The notes beneath the pieces were generated by a model. The model ran no database searches. It was not told the DNA's origin and saw nothing but the letters and a program-made list of their open reading frames with translations. Made by a program: the position numbers and the translations under genes. 48,025 nucleotides of DNA from an uncultured Bacteroidota bacterium (lineage in GTDB: Bacteria > Bacteroidota > Bacteroidia > Chitinophagales > Chitinophagaceae): the NCBI GenBank assembly GCA_903887005.1, contig CAISOH010000080.1, positions 1 through 48,025 on the forward strand, in the 5' to 3' direction. Position 1 is the stretch's first letter, and each line of letters starts with the position of its first letter. Shown here piece after piece: positions 6,877-13,675 of this stretch.

Positions 6877-8094
6877 TTACTGCTCCACGGAACCAAGCAA
6901 TAATTCCAATTCTGCGATTATGCTCTTTATTACTTTACCTTGTTCATATTTTTCTTTTACCAGGTTGCGGGCATTTTCAGCCATTTTTTCAGCAGCCGGC
7001 TTATTATCTAAACACCATTTTACCGCCTTTTCAAAATCCTCCGACTTTTTAACCAGTAAATAATGTTCCTTTACCACTGCTTCAATCCCTTTTATTCCGC
7101 TGGAAGTAGTTATAACAACTTTTCCGGCTGCCATTGCTTCAAGTATTTTTACCCTTATCCCGCCGCTGGAAGTTATTGGTACTATAAGTATTTTCTTATC
7201 AGCAATAAACTCATCCGCGTTTTGCACTTCATCCATACAATGAACACCATGAATATGCAATTTTTTAAATTCTTCAGGCATTTTCCTGCCGGCAAAATAA
7301 AATTCAAATTCCGGCATAGACCTGTGGATCCTGGGCCAGGCATGGTATAAAAACCAATGAATGCCCTCCCTGTTAGGTATCCAGTCCATAGCGCCAATAT
7401 GATACCCTACCCACTTTTCGTTATTTCCCGTCTTTATTTTTTCAACGTCAATACTAAAAGGAGCAACAATCATATTATTGACTTCTTCAAGGCGGGCCAC
7501 AGTATTGGCATCTTTCTCAGTTATAGGTAACAAAAGGTCGTAATCCAACCAGGCGTCTCTTTCAAAATTTCTGATCCTTACAGTAAGGTTATCAAAGTAA
7601 ATCCGCTTGAACCGGTTTTTCTGTTTTTTTGCAAGCCCCTGCCATATCTGGTATTCTATATTGTGCAGCCGTAATACGGTAACAGCATTGGAATGCTCTT
7701 TTATTACCGGCAGATAAGTGGATAAATACACACTTTCTATTTGCACTACATCCGGCTTGAATGATATAAGTACTTCTTTAATTTTTTGTAAAAAATCTTT
7801 ATTAAAAAACCGGATTACATGTTCCGGTTCATTACTAAATAAATAATTTTTTATTATGTCCGTCCATTTCAGATTATTATTAATATCCATCCAATCGAAG
7901 GCATACAAATGTTTAAATAGCTTTCGTAATTGCTCATGATGCAGGTGATGACGGGTTGTATTCATAGACAGAAGGTACACCTTCCAGCCTTGAGAGTGGT
8001 AACCTTCTATCATTGCATCCATTGCCAGGTTACCACCATCTTTCAGGGGATACGGAACCCTGTTGGTAATAATCAGTATTTTGCGTTGTTCCAT
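6877..8094 (-). CDS. Glycosyltransferase, GT-B fold (family 4/1-like)
   Basis: A 405-residue cytoplasmic glycosyltransferase. The N-terminal Rossmann half starts RKILIITNRVPYPLKDGGNLA, the usual glycine-rich acceptor loop of GT4 enzymes. The C-terminal half holds the nucleotide-sugar site: SSGGIRVKILEAMAAGKVVI followed by TTSSGIKG, with the E-x-M-A-A-G-K block that binds the donor diphosphate. The gene converges on the MBOAT/SGNH operon with a single base between the two stop codons, so there is no room for an independent terminator and the transcripts probably overlap. The context suggests assembly of a surface glycan or glycolipid that the acetylation genes decorate. Donor and acceptor cannot be predicted. 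Confidence 0.88.
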   Translation of the reverse strand: MEQRKILIITNRVPYPLKDGGNLAMDAMIEGYHSQGWKVYLLSMNTTRHHLHHEQLRKLFKHLYAFDWMDINNNLKWTDIIKNYLFSNEPEHVIRFFNKDFLQKIKEVLISFKPDVVQIESVYLSTYLPVIKEHSNAVTVLRLHNIEYQIWQGLAKKQKNRFKRIYFDNLTVRIRNFERDAWLDYDLLLPITEKDANTVARLEEVNNMIVAPFSIDVEKIKTGNNEKWVGYHIGAMDWIPNREGIHWFLYHAWPRIHRSMPEFEFYFAGRKMPEEFKKLHIHGVHCMDEVQNADEFIADKKILIVPITSSGGIRVKILEAMAAGKVVITTSSGIKGIEAVVKEHYLLVKKSEDFEKAVKWCLDNKPAAEKMAENARNLVKEKYEQGKVIKSIIAELELLLGSVEQ

Positions 8095-8223
8095 TTAGAA
8101 CGCTAAAATAGAATAACTTTTTCATTAGTCATAAGTCAAAGTAAAAAGCCTCCAGGCCTGCTTAACCAATTAACTATCTAACCAATTAACCAATTTACCA
8201 TTCAATCAATCAACTATTCCTCT

Positions 8224-8231
8224 TAAATTTG
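8224..8231 (+). promoter_or_regulatory. Candidate -7 promoter element (TAAATTTG)
   Basis: A perfect TAnnTTTG match 16 bp upstream of the formyltransferase start codon. No TTG is present at the usual distance upstream, so the -33 element is weak or absent. Confidence 0.45.
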
Positions 8232-8247
8232 AACGGCAAATCCACTT

Positions 8248-8991
8248 ATGCATCAAAAGAGCGTTGTTTTTCTGGGATCGAAACCTATTGGCTATGAATG
8301 CCTTGAATATCTCATCTCTCAAAAAGATGTATTAAATATAAAGATAGCCGGACTTTTAACACATTCGCGTAAGGAATTTGGAAACGCCCACGATTTAAAT
8401 GCCCTTGCAAACAAACACGAAATACCTATAATAAATAACCTTGCTGATCTGCCTGTTTGTGATATTATTTACTCCGTACAATATCACCAGATTCTTAAAC
8501 AGGAACATATAGAGAAAGCGCAGCAGATAGCAGTGAACCTGCATATGGCGCCACTGCCCGAATACCGAGGCAGCAACCAGTTTTCATTTGCTATTATTGA
8601 CCGGAAAAATGAATTTGGCGTTACAATACACCAGGTAGATACCCGCATAGACCATGGCGACATACTTTTCCAGAAAAGATTTCCCATCCCTGAAAATTGC
8701 TGGGTAAATGATCTATACAAGCTAACATACAATGCTTCCCTTAAATTATTTAAACAAACGCTTGCACATGTTATTAAAGGCAATTACAACCCTGTACCGC
8801 AGGAACTGCTTGTTGGGAAATATGGCACAAGCCTTCACTTACGAAATGAAATGGCCGGATTAAAAGTCATAGACCTTGCCTGGGAGAAAGAGAAAATAGA
8901 GCGCTACATCAGGGCAACCTCTATGCCGGGTTTTGAACCGCCGCACTGCGTAATAGACGGGAGGAAAATATTTTTAACGAGTGAGAAATAA
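8248..8991 (+). CDS. Formyltransferase-family protein (Fmt-like catalytic domain)
   Basis: A 247-residue protein with the formyl transferase N-terminal fold. The catalytic triad region is visible: VNLHMAPLPEYRGSNQFSFA carries the N-x-H pair and the P-x-Y-R-G loop, and QVDTRIDHGDILFQ carries the aspartate. It is shorter than methionyl-tRNA formyltransferase (about 310 residues) and has only a small C-terminal part (about residues 190-247) in place of the tRNA-binding domain. Such enzymes use 10-formyltetrahydrofolate; short relatives formylate amino sugars of surface glycans. With a glycosyltransferase and O-acetylation genes next door, an N-formyl sugar role is the better guess than initiator tRNA, but this is inference. 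Confidence 0.8.
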   Translation: MHQKSVVFLGSKPIGYECLEYLISQKDVLNIKIAGLLTHSRKEFGNAHDLNALANKHEIPIINNLADLPVCDIIYSVQYHQILKQEHIEKAQQIAVNLHMAPLPEYRGSNQFSFAIIDRKNEFGVTIHQVDTRIDHGDILFQKRFPIPENCWVNDLYKLTYNASLKLFKQTLAHVIKGNYNPVPQELLVGKYGTSLHLRNEMAGLKVIDLAWEKEKIERYIRATSMPGFEPPHCVIDGRKIFLTSEK

Positions 8992-9003
8992 TAAGCCTAA
9001 AAA

Positions 9004-9027
9004 AAACCACCGTTTTCACGATGGTTT
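9004..9027. terminator. Bidirectional terminator between convergent genes
   Basis: Stem AAACCACCGT with its near-perfect complement ACGATGGTTT around a short T-rich loop. It lies between the formyltransferase (plus) and DUF6600 (minus) genes and has an A run before and a T run after, so it could stop transcription from both sides. Confidence 0.6.
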
Positions 9028-9046
9028 CTTAACTTATAATACTCAT

Positions 9047-10255
9047 TTATCTTCTGCCACGCTCTTCCTGTGATTTTTGATTTGATTGCTGTCTTTGCTG
9101 CGGTTGCGGCCTTTGTTGCTGCTGTTGTTGTGGTTGTGGCCTTTGTTGTTGCTGTGGTTGCGGTTGTGACCTTTGTTGCTGTTGTTGTGGTTGCGGCCTG
9201 TTTTGCTGTTGTGGTTGCGGCATGAATTGCTGCTGTTGTGGCCTGTTTTGTTGTTGAGGGCGATTCATTTGTTGTTGTTGTTGCGGCCTGTTTTCTGGTT
9301 GCTGGATATGCTGAGGCTGAGGCCTGTTTGTCTGCTGCTGGAAATTTTGTTGCTGTTGCTGATTCCGTGTGCCAATAACACCAGTATTATTATTTTGTCT
9401 TTGCTGTATATCCTGCCTGAACTGAGGCTGCCTGTTTCCTTCATGCCGGGAAATTTCCTGCGGCCTGCCAACAGGCTGTGTAGCCCTGACTGAATTAGTG
9501 GGACGAGCGGTTTGCCTGGTTTCTCCACTCACAGCCGGGCGATAAATCTGTACCTCATTACCACGAACATTTGATTCTCTTGAAGACCTGGCATTGGATA
9601 CCTGGTAAACCTGCACCGGATGGTGTGTTTCCCTTTCTATCACTTCGCGGCGCGGGCCATAATAATAAGTGGAATGGTAATTATGGTCAGCATAAGTTTC
9701 ATTAATGTAGTTGGTCTCACGTATGTACCTTCTTACATGACGCGGCTCATAATAACTATACACATTAGGCTGATACAGGTATGCCGGCCCCACAAATACC
9801 CAATAATTTTCAGGATAATCATAGACGCCGCCGGGATTGTAACCCGGGCCCATTGGCGCCCAGCCGTAATATCCGCCACCGGAGCGCCAGCTTACCCATG
9901 CAGGCGCCCATTCATGGCCGGGGATCCATACCCAGCCATAATAAGAATTGTATGTCCAGCGGCCATAATGGTACGTTGCCCATCCATAAGGAGCATCAGA
10001 AACCCACATGTTTCCATATTCTGTCATTGCCCAGTGGCCGTTTGTAGCATAAGGCCGGTAACCAGGGGCTTCATTTGGCACCCATACATTTCCATATTCG
10101 GGATCCTCTACCCATTGCCCATAAGGAGATAATTCATCGTAGAAAGTCTGGTAAGATACCACAACATCCTGTGCAAATGTTTTTTGTCGGGGAACGGTTA
10201 TAAACAATACGCTTATAATAACAAGCCATACTAACAGGCTGGAAATTCTCTTCAT
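9047..10255 (-). CDS. DUF6600 family exported protein with Gln/Pro-rich tail
   Basis: A 402-residue protein with an N-terminal signal sequence (SSLLVWLVIISVLFITV, cleavage probably near QKTFA-QD). Residues about 35-165 hold the aromatic repeats of DUF6600: LSPYGQWVEDPEYGNVWVP, GHWAMTEYGNMWVSDAPYGW, and WTYNSYYGWVWIPGHEWAPA. From about residue 270 the protein becomes low-complexity, dominated by Gln, Pro, Arg and Asn in Q-P-Q-Q-Q type runs. The family is widespread in Bacteroidota and other Gram-negatives, and its function is not established. The tail is encoded by repeated CAA/CAG codons and is expected to vary in length between strains. A TAAATTTG promoter box lies upstream on the minus strand (10280-10287). 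Confidence 0.85.
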   Translation of the reverse strand: MKRISSLLVWLVIISVLFITVPRQKTFAQDVVVSYQTFYDELSPYGQWVEDPEYGNVWVPNEAPGYRPYATNGHWAMTEYGNMWVSDAPYGWATYHYGRWTYNSYYGWVWIPGHEWAPAWVSWRSGGGYYGWAPMGPGYNPGGVYDYPENYWVFVGPAYLYQPNVYSYYEPRHVRRYIRETNYINETYADHNYHSTYYYGPRREVIERETHHPVQVYQVSNARSSRESNVRGNEVQIYRPAVSGETRQTARPTNSVRATQPVGRPQEISRHEGNRQPQFRQDIQQRQNNNTGVIGTRNQQQQQNFQQQTNRPQPQHIQQPENRPQQQQQMNRPQQQNRPQQQQFMPQPQQQNRPQPQQQQQRSQPQPQQQQRPQPQQQQQQRPQPQQRQQSNQKSQEERGRR

Positions 10256-10279
10256 TGTGTGTATTTGTGATTATATATA

Positions 10280-10287
10280 CAAATTTA
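10280..10287 (-). promoter_or_regulatory. Candidate -7 promoter element of the DUF6600 gene
   Basis: Read on the minus strand this is TAAATTTG, a perfect TAnnTTTG, about 25 bp upstream of the start codon at 10255. No clear -33 TTG was found at the expected distance. Confidence 0.45.
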
Positions 10288-10495
10288 GTTCCAAAATTCA
10301 TTTTTGCTAATGATTCAGCATAATAAACATTGTTAAATTAAGTCAAAATTCAAAAGTCAAAAGTCAAAAAGTAAAAGTAGCTCTCCATCGCTAAAGCTAT
10401 TAAAGTAAAAAAGTAAAAAGTCGTTAGCGGACCGAATTATTAACCAATTGACCTTTTAACTAATTACCCTTTTAACCTTTTAACTAATTAACCAT

Positions 10496-10996
10496 TTAAC
10501 GATTTCCCCTGCACAGCCTTATCATTTTAAGCGCAGTTACCGCGGCTTCTTCCCCTTTATGGCCATGGGCGCCGCCAAGCCGCTCCCAGGCCTGGTCTTC
10601 ATTGTCAAGAGTAAGGACTCCGAAAATAACAGGTATGGGTAAAACAAGATTTAGCTGCAGAATACCATCTGTTACTGCCTGGCATACATAATCGAAATGA
10701 GGAGTGCCGCCACGTATTACAGCGCCAAATGCAATGATAGCCTCTGGCTTTTCATCCTTATCTTTATACCGTTCCCATAGATGTCTGCAGGCGAACGGAA
10801 GCTCGAAGCAGCCCGGCACAGCCATATTTTCAATAATATCGCCCGTAAACCTATGAATAATGCCTTCACAGCCATTTACCAGCTCCCTGACTATTTTGTC
10901 ATTCCATTCAGTATGTACGATAGCTACCTTTGGAAGTTTCAATTGCTCTAACTGATGCGTGTCTAATAAGCTAAAACTGTTCTGTGACTGAGCCAT
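10496..10996 (-). CDS. ribH: 6,7-dimethyl-8-ribityllumazine synthase
   Basis: A 166-residue lumazine synthase, the penultimate enzyme of riboflavin synthesis. It condenses 5-amino-6-ribitylamino-uracil with 3,4-dihydroxybutanone 4-phosphate. Recognisable parts are AIVHTEWN at the N terminus, VPGCFELPFACRHLW, AFGAVIRGGTPHFDYVCQAV with the catalytic histidine region, and PVIFGVLTLDNEDQAWERLG near the end. Length and motif order are normal. It stands alone with no other riboflavin gene next to it, and no FMN riboswitch was recognised in the roughly 110 bp upstream, so regulation is probably simple. Confidence 0.96.
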   Translation of the reverse strand: MAQSQNSFSLLDTHQLEQLKLPKVAIVHTEWNDKIVRELVNGCEGIIHRFTGDIIENMAVPGCFELPFACRHLWERYKDKDEKPEAIIAFGAVIRGGTPHFDYVCQAVTDGILQLNLVLPIPVIFGVLTLDNEDQAWERLGGAHGHKGEEAAVTALKMIRLCRGNR

Positions 10997-11078
10997 AAAA
11001 AACCTTTGAGGTATAAAGGTAAAAGGGAAGGGGTAATTTTGTAGTATATTTTAAATCAGTTCAGAAATGCTAAGTTTG

Positions 11079-11110
11079 AGATGGGGCACCCATCAATGAA
11101 TTCGCCCCCC
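11079..11110. repeat. Small dyad between Uma2-like gene and ribH
   Basis: GATGGGGCACCCATC forms a short stem-loop directly followed by AATGAATTCGCCCCCC, ending at the 3' end of the Uma2-like gene. It could act in termination of that gene's transcription on the minus strand only weakly, since no T run follows there. It was seen once in this window. Confidence 0.3.
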
Positions 11111-11695
11111 TTAATTCATACAATCAAACAACTCTTTCAGATCTAATGTAAAACCCGGTAAGATCGGAGTTGTAACAACATCACCTGCAACCATAGGCCG
11201 GGAGGTAACATAATGGCCATTTACGAGATTGTTTACCAGAAAAATTTTATCCTGGGGAAAAACGATCCAGTATTCTGATACGCCAGATTCTTCATAAATA
11301 TCAAATTTATTTTTCAATTCTGTTTCATTGTTGCTTGGTGAAAGAACTTCGACCACGATGTCAGGAGCGCCAATACATCCCCTTTTATCGTACTTAGAAG
11401 TATCGCATACTACACAAACATCAGGCTGCAATACCGTAAATATATCTTTATCTTCTTTTGATTTACGCGGCAAACGAACATCAAAAGGTGCGATAAAAGC
11501 GCGGCAGGATTGTTTTTTTAAGAAATCTCTGAGGGTTCCATAAATTTCACCGGCCAATACCTGGTGATTAAAATTTGGTGCAGGGCTCATTTTAAATATC
11601 TTCCCTTTCAGTAACTCTACCCGCTCTTCAAACTGCCACTTATAGTAATCGGCATAACTGTATATTTTATTTAAATCAAGGTCTGCGAGTTCCAT
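11111..11695 (-). CDS. Uma2 family protein (DUF820, restriction endonuclease-like fold)
   Basis: A 194-residue protein of the Uma2/DUF820 family. Characteristic pieces are HQVLAGEIYGTLRDFL (helix with a conserved glutamate), LQPDVCVVCD, and GAPDIVVEVLSPSNNETELK, which together give the D-x(n)-E-x-L/V-S core of a PD-(D/E)XK nuclease fold. The C-terminal YEESGVSEYWIVFP motif is also typical. The family is very abundant in cyanobacteria and present in multiple copies in some Bacteroidota. Its biological role is unclear and nuclease activity is not proven for most members. It is encoded singly between nadE and ribH on the same strand, with gaps too large for obvious translational coupling. Confidence 0.88.
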   Translation of the reverse strand: MELADLDLNKIYSYADYYKWQFEERVELLKGKIFKMSPAPNFNHQVLAGEIYGTLRDFLKKQSCRAFIAPFDVRLPRKSKEDKDIFTVLQPDVCVVCDTSKYDKRGCIGAPDIVVEVLSPSNNETELKNKFDIYEESGVSEYWIVFPQDKIFLVNNLVNGHYVTSRPMVAGDVVTTPILPGFTLDLKELFDCMN

Positions 11696-11763
11696 AATCT
11701 GATTTCTTTATCAGCAAATTTAAGAAAGAAAAATTTATGTTTATTGCGATTTCATTTTTCTGC

Positions 11764-13446
11764 CTACGACAAATACTTTCCTACTATCGGCACTCTCCTG
11801 CCTACGCCAAATGCTTTGGGCGATACGCGTATGATGGGGCAAAACTGGTTGCGTTTGTATTCATTGGTATTTACCATTTTTAGAATACGGGCAACAAGGG
11901 CAGGGTCATTTCCCATTTGTATAATCTCTTTCGGGCCTTGCCTGCGCTCTATGTATTGATATAATATCGGGTCGAGGATGTCATATTCGGGCAGGCTGTC
12001 ACTGTCTTTCTGATCGTGGCGCAGTTCTGCGCTGGGTGCCTTTTCAATGATATTTTTGGGAATGATTTCACCATTCCGGTTTATATATCTTGCCAATGCA
12101 TATACCTGCATTTTATAGAGGTCGCCAATTACACCAAGGCCGCCGGCCATATCGCCGTATAACGTGCCATAGCCCGTTGCAAGTTCGCTTTTGTTGGAAG
12201 TATTGAGCAATATAGTCCCGAATTTGTTCGACAGCGCCATCACCAATGCTCCGCGTATGCGTGATTGCAGGTTTTCTTCGGCGACATTGAATGGAAGCCC
12301 TTTAAATACAGGTGCAAGCCCTTTTTCAAAAGCTTCAAAAATCCCTTTTATCGGAATGATGTCGTAATGATTACCAAGGTTTTTTGAAAGCTGTTCCGCA
12401 TCGCTTACTGAGTGCGCAGTGGAAAATTGCGAAGGCAGCAAGAGCGCGCTTACATTTTGTGGTCCCAGCGCTTCACAGGCGAGGGCAAGCACTACAGCGC
12501 TGTCTATACCGCCTGAAGAAGCGACTATAGCCTTAGTAAAGCCCATCTTGCTGAAATAATCACGGATACCTAATAGCAGCGCCTGGTGAATTTTGTCCGT
12601 GTTCCTATTTGGTTCAAATTGCTTTGGGGTAAGCTGAACTTCAGGAATCTTCCCATCCGGGTAAACAATATCTCCCCCAAAAGAACCATCTTCATTCCAT
12701 ACTACAGACTGCATAGCTTCCGTAAAATAAGGTAGTTCTGCAGCCAGGTCTCCATTGGCGTTCATTGCAAGGGAGCCGCCATCAAATATTATTTCTGTTT
12801 GTGAGCCTACTGCATTGCAATAAACCATTGGCAGCTTATACTTGAGCACATTTTGTTTTACTATTCCCTTGCGGCCTATCTCATGTACATAATCGAAAGG
12901 GGATGCGCTGAGATTTATCATTATATCGGGCTGCTGCTTTATCAGTTGATCCATAGGGCAAACCCGGTATTGCGGGTCCGCTCCAAGGTTCCAGATATCT
13001 TCACATATTGTCACTGCGAGCCTTTTGCCCTTAAAGGCAAGCACATTCCATTCATAAGCCGGCTCAAAGTAGCGGTACTCATCAAATATATCGTAGGTAG
13101 GTAGCAGACTTTTATGTACCACCCCTTTAATTTCTTTTTCGTAAAACAGGAATGCACTATTAAACAGGTCTTTACCTTCTATTTTCGGATTACGTGAGGG
13201 GCAACCCACCAACACTCCAATAGTATCTGCCGCTTCCCTTATCTTTTCAATTGCTGTCAACCCCTGATCTATAAAGTCATTGAACTCTAAGAAGTCCCTT
13301 GGCGGGTACCCGCATACTGCCAGTTCGGAAAATACAATGAGATCGCCATTTTGCTTTTTGGCTTGTTCAATAGCGGTAAGTATCTTAGCCGTATTAGCTT
13401 CAAAATTGCCTATGTGATAATTCTGTTGTGCGAGGAAGATTTTCAT
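11764..13446 (-). CDS. nadE: Glutamine-dependent NAD+ synthetase
   Basis: A 560-residue two-domain enzyme completing NAD biosynthesis: it amidates nicotinic acid adenine dinucleotide with ammonia released from glutamine. The N-terminal nitrilase-like glutaminase domain (about 1-260) shows the Glu-Lys-Cys triad in FSELAVCGYPPRDF, HKSLLPTYDIFDEYRYF and VTICEDIWN. The C-terminal synthetase domain (from about 285) has the PP-loop ASSGGIDSAVVLALA, then SNKSELATGYGTLYGDMAGG and PSAELRHDQKDSDSLP. Length and domain order are standard for the fused type. A TACCTTTG box on the minus strand (13464-13471) is 18 bp upstream of the start and likely its -7 element. Confidence 0.96.
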   Translation of the reverse strand: MKIFLAQQNYHIGNFEANTAKILTAIEQAKKQNGDLIVFSELAVCGYPPRDFLEFNDFIDQGLTAIEKIREAADTIGVLVGCPSRNPKIEGKDLFNSAFLFYEKEIKGVVHKSLLPTYDIFDEYRYFEPAYEWNVLAFKGKRLAVTICEDIWNLGADPQYRVCPMDQLIKQQPDIMINLSASPFDYVHEIGRKGIVKQNVLKYKLPMVYCNAVGSQTEIIFDGGSLAMNANGDLAAELPYFTEAMQSVVWNEDGSFGGDIVYPDGKIPEVQLTPKQFEPNRNTDKIHQALLLGIRDYFSKMGFTKAIVASSGGIDSAVVLALACEALGPQNVSALLLPSQFSTAHSVSDAEQLSKNLGNHYDIIPIKGIFEAFEKGLAPVFKGLPFNVAEENLQSRIRGALVMALSNKFGTILLNTSNKSELATGYGTLYGDMAGGLGVIGDLYKMQVYALARYINRNGEIIPKNIIEKAPSAELRHDQKDSDSLPEYDILDPILYQYIERRQGPKEIIQMGNDPALVARILKMVNTNEYKRNQFCPIIRVSPKAFGVGRRVPIVGKYLS

Positions 13447-13463
13447 TTTTTATGGTCGAAAGT

Positions 13464-13471
13464 CAAAGGTA
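13464..13471 (-). promoter_or_regulatory. Candidate -7 promoter element of nadE
   Basis: Minus-strand TACCTTTG, a perfect TAnnTTTG, 18 bp upstream of the nadE start codon. It lies inside a run of AGTCAAAG/AGTAGATAG simple words that fill this intergenic region. Confidence 0.45.
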
Positions 13472-13675
13472 GTCAGTAGATAGTAATTAGTAGAGAGTCG
13501 CGAGTTCACTGTTTTTGAGTAAATACTTGAATTGACTAACCCAATTTTAATATCTTTATTTTTATCGGGTAAATTCATTCATGCAAATTTAAAGAAAATA
13601 AGAGGAATATATTATAGCAACAAAAGTTTTAAAATCAGCTCATTCCTTTTATTTTTACGGTTCATACATTCAACT

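Noticed and set aside
9173-9493. A Leu-rich plus-strand frame opposite the DUF6600 tail
   Set aside because: Its composition is the mirror of the CAA/CAG repeat on the other strand; there is no start signal and no family.
10997-11110. FMN riboswitch upstream of ribH
   Set aside because: None of the conserved FMN-aptamer segments are present; the spacer is short and AT-rich.
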